Positions 1-7,609 of a DNA stretch of 21,137 nt are shown here, piece by piece (positions within the stretch are counted from its first letter, which is position 1; each line of letters starts with the position of its first letter). The DNA comes from an uncultured Clostridium sp. Its GTDB lineage: Bacteria; Bacillota; Clostridia; Clostridiales; Clostridiaceae. The position numbers were made by a program, and so were the translations under genes. The stretch is from positions 1 through 21,137 of the forward strand of contig CAKVFO010000053.1 in NCBI GenBank assembly GCA_934746785.1, read 5' to 3'. The notes below the pieces were generated by a model. The model made no database searches. It saw nothing but the letters and a program-made list of their open reading frames with translations, and was not told the origin of the DNA.

Positions 1-1658
1 CTTTTTCAGTATCTCAAGATAAACAAATTTATAAATGTTTTTCTTGTGGTGAAGCTGGAAATGTAATTACTTTTGTTATGAAACAAAAGAATCTGACTTT
101 TATTGAAGCAGTTAAAGTATTAGCGGAAAAGGCTAATATTCCTTTAGAATTAGGAAGTGGAGAGCCTAGTAGATTATCAAAGAAGAAAGACTTAATTTAT
201 AAAGTTAATGTGGAAGCAGGAAGGTTTTTCTTTGCAAATTTAATGTCAGATAAGAACGCAAAAGAGTATTTTTTAAATAGGGGAATACAAGAGTCTACAA
301 TAAGAAAATTTGGATTGGGTTATGCAAAAGATGGGTGGAGTAATATAATTTATTACTTAAAAAGAAAAGGTATTAATGAATCCTTAATGCTAGATGCAGG
401 ATTAGTTCTTAAAAATGAAAAACGAGGAACTGTCTATGATAGATTTAGAAATAGGGTGATGTTTCCTGTTTTTGATATTAAGGGAAGAGTTATTGGCTTT
501 GGTGGAAGAGTTTTAGATGATTCTAAACCTAAGTATCTAAATTCTCCTGAAACTGTAGTATTTGAAAAAGGAACAAATTTATATGGTTTAAATTTGGCAA
601 TAAAGAATGATATGAGTGAAAGATATTTCATTATAGTAGAAGGTTATATGGATTGTATATCACTTCATCAATATGGAATAACTAATGCTGTAGCATCACT
701 TGGAACTGCACTTACTGTCAATCAAGCAAGGTTATTAAAAAGATATGCAGATAAGGTGATAATTTCGTATGATGCTGATGTGGCAGGTCAGACAGCTACT
801 ATGAGAGGACTTGAAATATTAAGAAATGCAGGATTTGATGTAAGAGTACTTTCAATTCCAAAGGGAAAGGACCCAGATGAATTTATAAGAGCTAATGGAA
901 AAGAAGCCTTTTTAAAATTAATTGAGGATGCAGCTCCTCTTATCAATTATAGATTGAAAAGAGCAGAAGAAGGCATAAATTTTAAAGATGAGCAGTCGAT
1001 TATTAAATATGGTAAGAGAGTAACAGAGATTTTAGCAGAATTAAATCCAGTAGAGAAGGATGTATATATAAAAAGAATAGCTGAAGATACTGGTTTAAAG
1101 GAACAATCTTTATATGATTTACTAAATGAGGCTAGGCATAAAAAAGAAGAAGCTTTTATGAATAATAAGGAAGGAATTGGAACAAAATTATATGTAGAAC
1201 CTACATATATTGAAAGTGCTTCTATGAAAGCAGAAAAGGCATTACTTAAGATGATGTTTGAAGATAATGAATATTATGAAATCATTATTGATAGAATAAG
1301 CAGCGAAGAATTTAATTCTGAAGCTTGTAAAAAAATCTTTAATATTCTTTGCAAAGGTAAAGAGGAACATGCTGAAAATCTTATATCTTATGTGGAAAGT
1401 GGATGTGATGATGTTGAATCATCAAAAGAACTAGTTAATATTAAAGAATATAAATTGGAAATTAATGAAACTACTGATGTAGGAAAAATGATAAGTGATT
1501 TTGTTTATAATATTAAGGCATTTAAAATAGAAGAAAATATTAAACAATTGAAAGCAAAACAAAGAGAATATGAGAAAAAGGGTATGTTTTCTGAGTTAAT
1601 ACAAGTAACGAAGGAATTTAAAGAGCTGGAAAATCAGCTTAAAGCAATGAAGAGATAG
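1..1658 (+). CDS. dnaG: DNA primase DnaG (5' end missing)
   Basis: Makes the RNA primers for lagging-strand and origin synthesis at the replication fork, working with the replicative helicase. The reading frame is open from base 3, so the gene begins before the window. The visible start holds the last part of the CHC2 zinc finger (KCFSCGEAGN, a CxxC pair at 36-47). The catalytic core follows, with TOPRIM motifs: the acidic VEGYMD (Glu and Asp) near 640-655 and the metal-binding SYDADVAG near 766-789. The last ~200 residues are the less conserved helicase-interacting part. Only about 40 residues seem to be missing compared with the usual ~595-residue primase. The next gene is sigA, 57 bases on, with no terminator between them, so co-transcription is likely. 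The identification is secure; only the true start is out of view. Confidence 0.97.
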   Translation, partial: FSVSQDKQIYKCFSCGEAGNVITFVMKQKNLTFIEAVKVLAEKANIPLELGSGEPSRLSKKKDLIYKVNVEAGRFFFANLMSDKNAKEYFLNRGIQESTIRKFGLGYAKDGWSNIIYYLKRKGINESLMLDAGLVLKNEKRGTVYDRFRNRVMFPVFDIKGRVIGFGGRVLDDSKPKYLNSPETVVFEKGTNLYGLNLAIKNDMSERYFIIVEGYMDCISLHQYGITNAVASLGTALTVNQARLLKRYADKVIISYDADVAGQTATMRGLEILRNAGFDVRVLSIPKGKDPDEFIRANGKEAFLKLIEDAAPLINYRLKRAEEGINFKDEQSIIKYGKRVTEILAELNPVEKDVYIKRIAEDTGLKEQSLYDLLNEARHKKEEAFMNNKEGIGTKLYVEPTYIESASMKAEKALLKMMFEDNEYYEIIIDRISSEEFNSEACKKIFNILCKGKEEHAENLISYVESGCDDVESSKELVNIKEYKLEINETTDVGKMISDFVYNIKAFKIEENIKQLKAKQREYEKKGMFSELIQVTKEFKELENQLKAMKR

Positions 1659-1715
1659 ATAAAATAAAATGCAGAGAGGTGATTATAGGTCATGACGAAA
1701 GGAGGTAACAAGGAT

Positions 1716-2831
1716 ATGGCACAAGAAACTAAGACTAAAACAACTAAGAAAAAAGCTGAAACTTTAGATAAAAACTCTAAGATGGCCGTAGTTAAAAATT
1801 TAATAGAAAAAGGTAAGAAGAATGGTACCTTAACATATAAAGAGATAATGGATGAAATTGAAAACATAGATTTAGGGCCAGAACAAATTGAAAAAATATA
1901 TGAGGTCCTTGAATCAATGGGAATAGAAGTTATTGGTGATATGAGCAATAATGAGGAAGAAGAAGAAGAAGAAGAATTGGATTTATCAGTGCCAGAAGGT
2001 ATTGCGATAGATGACCCTGTTAGAATGTATTTGAAAGAGATTGGTAAAGTTCCTCTATTAACATCAGAGGAGGAAATTGCTTTAGCTCAAAGATTAGAAG
2101 CAGGAGATCAATATGCTAAGAAGAAATTAGCAGAAGCAAACCTTAGACTTGTTGTAAGTATAGCTAAAAGATATGTTGGTAGAGGAATGTTATTCTTAGA
2201 CTTAATACAAGAAGGTAATTTAGGTCTTATAAAGGCAGTAGAAAAGTTTGATTATAGAAAAGGATATAAATTCTCTACTTATGCTACATGGTGGATAAGA
2301 CAGGCGATAACAAGAGCTATTGCCGATCAAGCAAGGACAATCAGAATACCAGTTCATATGGTAGAAACAATTAATAAGCTTATAAGAGTTCAAAGACAGC
2401 TTCTTCAAGAGCTTGGACGTGATCCATTCCCAGAAGAAATTTCTAAGGTTATGGACCTTCCAGTTGAAAAGGTTAGAGAAATTCAAAAGATAGCTCAAGA
2501 GCCGGTTTCATTAGAAACTCCGATAGGTGAAGAAGAAGATAGCCACTTAGGTGACTTTATACCAGATGATGAAGCACCAGCACCAGCAGAAGCTGCTGCA
2601 TTTACAATGTTAAAAGAACAACTAATTAATGTTTTAGATACATTAACTCCAAGAGAAGAAAAAGTATTAAGACTTAGATTTGGATTAGATGATGGAAGAG
2701 CAAGAACTCTTGAAGAAGTTGGAAAAGAATTTAACGTTACAAGAGAAAGAATTAGGCAGATTGAAGCTAAGGCTTTAAGAAAGCTAAGACATCCATCAAG
2801 AAGTAAGAAGTTAAAAGATTATTTAGATTAA
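1716..2831 (+). CDS. sigA: primary sigma factor SigA (RpoD, sigma-70)
   Basis: Housekeeping sigma subunit that directs RNA polymerase to -35/-10 promoters. All sigma-70 parts are present: a short region 1.1, region 1.2 (DPVRMYLKEIG), region 2 with the -10 reading segment (KFSTYATWWIRQAITRA), region 3, and region 4 with the -35 helix-turn-helix (TLEEVGKEFNVTRERIRQIE). It is 371 residues long, normal for a Firmicute SigA. I chose ATG 1716 because an excellent AAAGGAGGT lies at 1698-1706, 9 bases upstream. An in-frame ATG at 1692 would add 8 residues but has only GAGAGGTG, 11 bases away, and would place the better ribosome site inside the gene. A run of GAA/GAG codons near 1950-1977 encodes about eight glutamates in the linker before region 1.2. 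The gene lies directly after dnaG, as in most Firmicutes. Confidence 0.97.
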   Translation: MAQETKTKTTKKKAETLDKNSKMAVVKNLIEKGKKNGTLTYKEIMDEIENIDLGPEQIEKIYEVLESMGIEVIGDMSNNEEEEEEEELDLSVPEGIAIDDPVRMYLKEIGKVPLLTSEEEIALAQRLEAGDQYAKKKLAEANLRLVVSIAKRYVGRGMLFLDLIQEGNLGLIKAVEKFDYRKGYKFSTYATWWIRQAITRAIADQARTIRIPVHMVETINKLIRVQRQLLQELGRDPFPEEISKVMDLPVEKVREIQKIAQEPVSLETPIGEEEDSHLGDFIPDDEAPAPAEAAAFTMLKEQLINVLDTLTPREEKVLRLRFGLDDGRARTLEEVGKEFNVTRERIRQIEAKALRKLRHPSRSKKLKDYLD

Positions 2832-2836
2832 TATAT

Positions 2837-2867
2837 AAAACATCTGCTTTAAAAGCAGATGTTTTTT
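2837..2867 (+). terminator. rho-independent terminator after sigA
   Basis: CATCTGCT (2841-2848) pairs with AGCAGATG (2854-2861), extended by flanking A/T pairs, and is followed by six T. It lies between sigA and trmK, genes often transcribed together in Firmicutes. It may work as an attenuator, or trmK may depend on read-through, since I see no good promoter in the 23 bases between its end and the trmK start. Confidence 0.85.
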
Positions 2868-2890
2868 AAAGCTTAGGAGTGTTATTTTTT

Positions 2891-3589
2891 ATGGAATTAA
2901 GTAAAAGACTACAATTTATTGCAGCTCATATTGATAGATGTAAAACAATAATAGATATTGGAACTGATCATGGATACATACCTATTTATTCAGTAAAGAA
3001 TAATTTATGTGAAAAGGCAATTGCTTCAGATATTAATAAAGAGCCAGTTAAGAAGGCTGAAATGAATGCAGCTTTAGAAGGTGTTAAATCTTCAGTAGAA
3101 GTAAGACTTGGTGGAGGTCTTGAAGTAATTAATATAGGAGAAGCCGAAGCTGTTGTTATTGCAGGAATGGGTGGAAATCTTATAAGAGATATATTAGAAA
3201 AGGATATAGAAAAGACAGCTTCTTTTAAATATTTAATTCTTCAGCCAGCGCAAAATCCTGAAGTTCTTAGAGAATATTTATATAATAATGGCTATGAAAT
3301 AATAGAAGAAGATTTATGTATAGATGAAGGAATATACTATGAATTATTTAAAGTAAAGAAAAATAATAAGGCAGAGAAAGTTTCTTTAGAGCCTATATAT
3401 TATGAAATATCGCCTCGTCTTTTAAAGGATAAGAATAAACTTATGCTTTCTTATTTAGAAAGTAAGGAAGAAAAATATTCTAAAATTTTAGGATTTATAA
3501 AGGATAATAGTGAATCTGCTTTAAAGAGAAAACAGGATATAGAAAGTAAGCTTAAAGAAATAGAAAACTTTAAGAAGGTGTTAATGTAA
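2891..3589 (+). CDS. trmK: tRNA (adenine(22)-N1)-methyltransferase TrmK
   Basis: Uses S-adenosylmethionine to methylate N1 of adenine 22 in the D-loop region of bacterial tRNAs. The 232-residue protein has a class I Rossmann fold typical of the family: IDIGTDHGYIP is the SAM-binding loop near residues 20-30, AIASDINKEPV holds the acidic residue that contacts the SAM ribose, and VVIAGMGGNLI and ILQPAQN are family signatures. A coiled-coil-like Lys/Glu-rich tail closes the protein. The frame is open from a GTG at 2879, but ATG 2891 gives the usual MELSKRLQ start and sits behind TAGGAG at 2874-2879. Its stop codon overlaps the next start (TAATG, one shared base), so it is probably translationally coupled to the Nif3 gene. 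This gene pair matches the yqfN-yqfO order of Bacillus. Confidence 0.92.
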   Translation: MELSKRLQFIAAHIDRCKTIIDIGTDHGYIPIYSVKNNLCEKAIASDINKEPVKKAEMNAALEGVKSSVEVRLGGGLEVINIGEAEAVVIAGMGGNLIRDILEKDIEKTASFKYLILQPAQNPEVLREYLYNNGYEIIEEDLCIDEGIYYELFKVKKNNKAEKVSLEPIYYEISPRLLKDKNKLMLSYLESKEEKYSKILGFIKDNSESALKRKQDIESKLKEIENFKKVLM

Positions 3590-4383
3590 TGAGTATAATA
3601 GTTAAAAATTTAATGAAGGAAATGGAGAAAATAGCTCCTCCGTTTTTAAAAGAAAGCTATGATAATGTAGGGCTTATGGTTGGAGATAAGGAAAAGGAAG
3701 TAAAGAAGGTACTTTTAGCTTTAGATTGTACTAAAAAGGTTGTAGAAGAGGCTAAGGAAGAAAAAGTAGATTTGATAATAACGCATCATCCGTTAATTTT
3801 TAGAAAGCCTAGTAGAATAGTTAAAGATGATTTGCAAGGATGGAAGATTATTGAACTTATAAAAAATGATATTTCTTTATATTCAAGTCATACTAATTTA
3901 GATTCCGTAAAGGGTGGTATTAATGAGGAGATTGTTAATATTTTAGGATTTAATAATAGTAAGATTATTGAAAAGTGTGAGGTAAAAGGTTTTGAAGAAT
4001 CAGGTATAGGGAGAATAGTTACTTTAGATGAAGAAATAACTGTAGATGAACTTATACAAACTGTAAAGAATAAACTTAGTATTAAAAACTTAAGAGTTGC
4101 AATTGGTAAAAAGAATATTAAGAAGCTTGCTATTGTAAATGGAAGTGGCCAAGATTATTTTGGAAAGGCTTTATCAATGGGAGCTGACTGTATTATAACA
4201 GGAGATACAACGTATCATTTCGTATCAGATTATAAAGAACTTGGAGTTACAATTATAGATGCAGGACATTTTCCAACAGAGTGGCTCGTATTTTTAAAGG
4301 TTATGAAAAGATTAGAAGAAAAATTTACTGAAATAAAATTTATACATTCAAAGGTATCAGAAGATCCTTATAGTTTTGTATAA
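3589..4383 (+). CDS. Nif3-like dinuclear metal centre protein (YqfO family)
   Basis: Member of the widespread Nif3/YbgI/YqfO family, which forms hexameric toroids with a two-metal site; databases often label it GTP cyclohydrolase 1 type 2, but the physiological role is unsettled. Metal-ligand motifs are visible: ITHHPLIF (two His) near residues 64-71, HTNLDSVKGG (His and Asp) near 103-112, and DAGHFPTEW (His and Glu) near the C-terminus. At 264 residues this is the short form; it lacks the PII-like insertion that makes Bacillus YqfO about 370 residues. The start shares one base with the trmK stop, and AAGAAGGTG lies 8 bases upstream. A strong hairpin terminator follows directly, so this is the last gene of the replication/transcription cluster. 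Confidence 0.9.
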   Translation: MSIIVKNLMKEMEKIAPPFLKESYDNVGLMVGDKEKEVKKVLLALDCTKKVVEEAKEEKVDLIITHHPLIFRKPSRIVKDDLQGWKIIELIKNDISLYSSHTNLDSVKGGINEEIVNILGFNNSKIIEKCEVKGFEESGIGRIVTLDEEITVDELIQTVKNKLSIKNLRVAIGKKNIKKLAIVNGSGQDYFGKALSMGADCIITGDTTYHFVSDYKELGVTIIDAGHFPTEWLVFLKVMKRLEEKFTEIKFIHSKVSEDPYSFV

Positions 4384-4385
4384 TG

Positions 4386-4421
4386 AAAAGACTATCTCAT
4401 AAAAAATGAGATAGTCTTTTT
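4386..4421. terminator. bidirectional terminator after nif3 gene
   Basis: A perfect 15-bp stem, 4386-4400 paired with 4406-4420 around an AAAAA loop. The stem begins with AAAA and ends with TTTT, so it can stop transcription from either side. It serves the nif3 gene on + and is the only visible stop for the DUF2334 gene that ends at 4496 on -. Confidence 0.9.
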
Positions 4422-4495
4422 GCGTATAGAAAATGTTTTGTTTAGGTTGTCCACCTATAAAACAGAATAGAAAAAACGTGCTTCAATCAATTTTT

Positions 4496-5824
4496 CTAGT
4501 AAATATTTTTGACACTATCAATTCTGTATCCTTTTTTCTCAAAAGAATTCAAGATTCGTTTTATTATTGAATTATCATCATAAATATATTCTGGTATTCC
4601 GTTATTATCAGTTAATGTAATATGTTTAAAGTCTAATCTAGGATGAAAGAACATACTTCCCATATATTTAGTATCTGCATTTTCAATTTTACGTATAAAA
4701 GCATCTTCTCCATTTTCATGAACATAATCTAAATATGTTGATATATAATATGATTTATTATTAGGGGCGTGTTGTGGTTTAGTATAATCTATGCCTTGTC
4801 GACCATTATCTTCAAGTGGGTAATATAAAATTTTAAAATATTTCTCAGCAATTCTATTTTGAGCTGGAGTTATTTCATAGTGTGGCGTTTCAAAAAAGTC
4901 GATTGGAATATTTAAATTTTTTGATAAATCAATAGCTTTTTGAATTCTGTTTTCGAATTCTGAAACTGAAGGAAATTTTTGACCAAATTCTGAACCTATA
5001 CCAGACTCTTCATTTCCTCTTTGATGAGTATATCCATGAAGCCCAATTATGCCTTTGTGATAACTTAAATAATCTAGTGTATATATAAGTTCTGCACGTT
5101 GAAAATCATTTTGTGTTTCTAAATCTATGTCTACGTTATTTGCAGGAGACATATAATGAGGTATCCAGGCAATATGATAAGGCACATCTCTTTTTGAAAG
5201 GTAATTTCCAATCACTCTTAGTTTTTCTAGATATTCATTATCATAAGGCAGAGTTGTTAAAGCTACATCTTCTAAACGGATATAGGCTTTTTGATCTATT
5301 TTCGATTTATAAGGTGTAATTCCATCAATATCATCTCCATTAATTTTACAGTTTAATGTTTTAGAAGATTTATCCCATCTAGTATAAAGGTTAAGTATAT
5401 TGGAAAAGTCAAAAAATGATATGTAATAAAATTCATCATTATTTATGAGTTTTTCTTTTAAGCTAAATTCTTTTGAAGAAGAGATATTAACTTTATTTTC
5501 TTGTGTATTTATAGAAATATCCTTTTCTAAGACTTCTATTTTAAGGGTTTTATCTGAGGTTGTTAGTGTTCCTCCTAAAGAGTTAATTAAATCATTTAGA
5601 CATAATAAATATCTATTATTAGATAAGTAAATAGGCGTTTTTAAATCTAGAGTATTGTTATTTATTATTAATGTTATGTCATCTTTTTGTAAATCTAAAT
5701 CTTTCATAGCTGAGTAATCAAAGGTTTCAGTGATGTTTTGATTATCAGCTTTTTTTATTGTAGTAGTGCAAGAATTTAGTAGTGCTATTATTAAGATTGC
5801 AGTTAAAATAAAAATTTTTTTCAT
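4496..5824 (-). CDS. DUF2334 lipoprotein with copper-amine-oxidase-like N-terminal domain
   Basis: Predicted exported lipoprotein of 442 residues. The N-terminus (MKKIFILTAILIIALLNSC) is a lipoprotein signal with Cys19 as the lipidation site. Residues ~48-160 resemble the copper amine oxidase N-terminal (stalk) domain common on clostridial surface proteins. Residues ~210-435 match DUF2334, a polysaccharide-deacetylase-like fold: VPYHIAWIPHY near the start, the hallmark GLHGYTHQ with His263 and His267, FETPHYE, and FHPRLDF near the end. The likely job is hydrolysis or deacetylation of a cell-surface or extracellular glycan, but the substrate cannot be read from the sequence. A strong AGGAGGAGG lies just before the ATG. 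The gene stands alone. The domain calls are from motif memory; fold-level assignment is fairly sure, function is not. Confidence 0.8.
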   Translation of the reverse strand: MKKIFILTAILIIALLNSCTTTIKKADNQNITETFDYSAMKDLDLQKDDITLIINNNTLDLKTPIYLSNNRYLLCLNDLINSLGGTLTTSDKTLKIEVLEKDISINTQENKVNISSSKEFSLKEKLINNDEFYYISFFDFSNILNLYTRWDKSSKTLNCKINGDDIDGITPYKSKIDQKAYIRLEDVALTTLPYDNEYLEKLRVIGNYLSKRDVPYHIAWIPHYMSPANNVDIDLETQNDFQRAELIYTLDYLSYHKGIIGLHGYTHQRGNEESGIGSEFGQKFPSVSEFENRIQKAIDLSKNLNIPIDFFETPHYEITPAQNRIAEKYFKILYYPLEDNGRQGIDYTKPQHAPNNKSYYISTYLDYVHENGEDAFIRKIENADTKYMGSMFFHPRLDFKHITLTDNNGIPEYIYDDNSIIKRILNSFEKKGYRIDSVKNIY

Positions 5825-5927
5825 AAATCCTCCTCCTAATATTAATAATTACAATTATTGATATATATTATAAAATTTAAGAAATAAATAACATATTTAA
5901 TAATACTATATATATATATATTAGTAA

Positions 5928-6170
5928 ATGATAAAAGTAGAGGGGATTGAAATTAGTAGGAATGTTTTTAAAGACTTACAACGCAAATGTGGAAAGTGTT
6001 TTAATGGAGGTATAAGAGGATGGATTAATTGGCCTATTTTTGCATTTATAAGCCCCTTTAAATTTTGTGCATTAATAGGAATTTTAATAACTTTGCTTTT
6101 ATGTGGAATAGGATTGTATGGATTAATAGTATTAATATTACTTATATTATTATTCATATTTCTTCCATAA
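5928..6170 (+). CDS. possible small membrane protein with CxxC motif
   Basis: An 80-codon open frame that I do not recognise. The predicted product has a basic, soluble N-terminus with a CGKC pair (residues 21-24), a Trp-rich GWINW stretch, then a hydrophobic C-terminal half (residues ~37-80) long enough for two membrane spans. It ends 9 bases before the rnpB -35 box. Codon choice is compatible with neighbouring genes. Against it: no Shine-Dalgarno precedes ATG 5928 (the upstream sequence is a TA-repeat), there is no other standard in-frame start, and a 78-codon antisense frame covers the same bases. It is either a small hypothetical protein with an odd start or a chance frame in AT-rich DNA. 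Confidence 0.35.
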   Translation: MIKVEGIEISRNVFKDLQRKCGKCFNGGIRGWINWPIFAFISPFKFCALIGILITLLLCGIGLYGLIVLILLILLFIFLP

Positions 6171-6179
6171 AAAAAACAG

Positions 6180-6208
6180 TTGTAAAATATAAGTTACTAT
6201 GATAATAT
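6180..6208 (+). promoter_or_regulatory. promoter of rnpB
   Basis: TTGTAA (6180-6185) and TAATAT (6203-6208) are separated by exactly 17 bases. The predicted start, about 7 bases downstream, matches the 5' end of RNase P RNA deduced from its P1 helix. Confidence 0.75.
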
Positions 6209-6213
6209 ATTAA

Positions 6214-6562
6214 ATGCGAGTGAGACATGCAATCGCTGCTAGCCTTAGAGCTAGAAGAGGAAAGTCGGGGCTCCATAGGGCAGGATGCTGGATAACGTCC
6301 AGTCAAGGTGACTTGAAGGAAAGTGCAACAGAAATATACCGCCTGCATTTATGTAGGTAAGGATGGAAAGGCGAGGTAAGAGCTCACCAGCGTGATGGCG
6401 ACTTCACGGCTATGTAAACCCCATCTGGAGCAAGACCGAATAGAGAGACATAAAAGGGGTTGCCCGCTCCGTCTCTGGGTGTGTCGCTTGAGCCTGTTGG
6501 TAACAGCAGGCCTAGATAGATGATTGCTTAATACAGGACCCCGCTTACGGCTTATCTCGTAT
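6214..6562 (+). ncRNA. rnpB: RNase P RNA
   Basis: The catalytic RNA of ribonuclease P, which trims the 5' leaders of tRNA precursors. Conserved blocks occur in the right order: GAGGAAAGTC...GGCTCCATAGGGCAG near 6256-6285, ACAGAAATATACCGCC near 6328-6343, GGATGGAAAGGCGAGGTAA near 6361, TGGAGCAAGACCGAATAG near 6425, GTCGCTTGAGCC near 6483, TAGATAGATGATTGC near 6513, and ACAGGACCCCGCTTACGG near 6533. The ends are set by P1: ATGCGAG (6214-6220) pairs with CTCGTAT (6556-6562), and TGAG with CTTA just inside. The layout resembles ancestral class A RNAs, as expected for Clostridium. The variant GTCGGGG is matched by ACCCCGC at the 3' side, so that helix is kept by paired changes. Ends are accurate to a few bases. 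Confidence 0.96.
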
Positions 6563-6565
6563 TAT

Positions 6566-6600
6566 GAAAACCACTAGGTAGTACCTAGTGGTTTTCTTGT
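6566..6600. terminator. bidirectional terminator between rnpB and the PrmA-like gene
   Basis: GAAAACCACTAGGTA (6566-6580) pairs with TACCTAGTGGTTTTC (6582-6596), with the tip opened as a small loop. A-rich on one side and T-rich on the other, it can end rnpB on + and the gene that stops at 6605 on -. Confidence 0.88.
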
Positions 6601-6604
6601 TTAA

Positions 6605-7471
6605 TTATTCAAATATTGCAGTTACCCATTCTGCACTTTGGTGCTTTTCAATCATTTTAAATCCATGGTCTTCAACCATTTTACGAACTTTATCAAAGCT
6701 CCATTCTACAAGGCCTGAAACTAAAACTTTTCCACCTTCTTTTAAATGTTTTTTTATAAAGTCTATGAACATTTCAGTTTCTTCGCCGCCTATGTTAATG
6801 TAAATCCAGTCGAATTTGCCCTCTATCTTAACTTCACCTGATAAAGCATCTCCAACTAGGACATTTATATTATTTAAATTATTAAGAGAAGCATTAAATT
6901 CTACTTCATCTTTTACATCTCTTATATCTAAAGCAGTAACTTCTTCAGCATCTTTCATAGCAGTTGCAATAGAAAGTATACCAGAACCAGTACCTATATC
7001 TAAAACTTTTTTCTCTGAGAAGTCCTTATTTAAAATTACCCTTAAAAGATCTTGTGTAGTTTCATGAAGACCTGTTCCAAAAGCTCCTTGAGAAATGAAG
7101 TTTATTTTTTTCTTACCTTCAAATTCTTCTTCAGGGGAAGCAATTACCCAAGTATCATCAATATGTATTGCAGGCATTGAGAAATCTTCATATGTATCTG
7201 CTTCTTCATGAACGTCAAAAGGTTTTTGTCCTAAGATTTCATTAACTTTATTCATATAAATTTCTAAGTCTTCCAAATCTTCATCCTGGCTTTGGAAAGC
7301 AACCTTTAAAACTACTTCTTGAGATTCTACTTCTTCATATCCATAACCATTTTCATCAGTTGTAATTTTTAAAAGACTTTCATAGAAAACATCATAGATA
7401 TCATTAATTTGAAGTTTTTCAACATATTCATCCACTTTATCAAAAGGGACATTATAGCTAATTATAAACAT
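6605..7471 (-). CDS. PrmA-like class I SAM-dependent methyltransferase
   Basis: Resembles ribosomal protein L11 methyltransferase (PrmA) but is divergent. Of 288 residues, the first ~125 form a substrate-recruiting domain poorly conserved with PrmA. Then come AFGTGLHETTQ (~130-140; PrmA usually has FGTGxHxTT), the SAM loop LDIGTGSGILSIA (~157-169), and YINIGGEE where PrmA usually has an ANI-type motif. Many clostridial proteins of this kind are labelled L11 methyltransferase, and the true prmA normally sits beside dnaJ; this copy, between rnpB and a dehydrogenase, may be a paralogue with another target. The frame is open from a TTG at 7489, but ATG 7471 follows a good AAAGGAGT and is preferred. 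It has its own promoter and ends at the bidirectional terminator shared with rnpB. Confidence 0.75.
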   Translation of the reverse strand: MFIISYNVPFDKVDEYVEKLQINDIYDVFYESLLKITTDENGYGYEEVESQEVVLKVAFQSQDEDLEDLEIYMNKVNEILGQKPFDVHEEADTYEDFSMPAIHIDDTWVIASPEEEFEGKKKINFISQGAFGTGLHETTQDLLRVILNKDFSEKKVLDIGTGSGILSIATAMKDAEEVTALDIRDVKDEVEFNASLNNLNNINVLVGDALSGEVKIEGKFDWIYINIGGEETEMFIDFIKKHLKEGGKVLVSGLVEWSFDKVRKMVEDHGFKMIEKHQSAEWVTAIFE

Positions 7472-7504
7472 AAAGTTTACTCCTTTCAAAATTAGACTAA
7501 TATC

Positions 7505-7533
7505 ATATTATTATAAGTTTAAGACTATGTAAA
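7505..7533 (-). promoter_or_regulatory. promoter of the PrmA-like gene
   Basis: On the minus strand, TTTACA (plus positions 7528-7533) and TAATAT (7505-7510) are 17 bases apart. It lies about 35 bases upstream of the start codon and is divergent from the promoter at 7548-7576. Confidence 0.5.
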
Positions 7534-7547
7534 GGTATGTACATTTA

Positions 7548-7576
7548 TTTACAAAGTATAAGTCATAATGTATCAT
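7548..7576 (+). promoter_or_regulatory. promoter of the D-2-hydroxyacid dehydrogenase gene
   Basis: TTTACA (7548-7553) and TATCAT (7571-7576) are 17 bases apart, with the start codon about 33 bases downstream. The -10 box is imperfect, so the call is moderate. Confidence 0.45.
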
Positions 7577-7609
7577 TAAATTAACATATATGAAGGGAAG
7601 AGTGACATT

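Noticed and set aside
1950..1977. GAA/GAG triplet run in sigA as a phase-variable tract
   Set aside because: It encodes an acidic linker, and triplet slippage would keep the frame; acidic runs before region 1.2 are common, so there is no sign of switching.
5907..5921. TA dinucleotide run
   Set aside because: A short low-complexity run in AT-rich intergenic DNA, with nothing else to suggest function.
5921..6157. 78-codon minus-strand frame opposite the small membrane ORF
   Set aside because: Its composition (Asn/Ile/Pro-rich) looks like the reverse of AT-rich DNA, and it has no ribosome site; the plus-strand frame is the more protein-like of the two.
6154..6348. 64-codon minus-strand frame over the 5' part of RNase P RNA
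   Set aside because: It lies in a strongly conserved structural RNA gene and has no ribosome site; the frame is a by-product.
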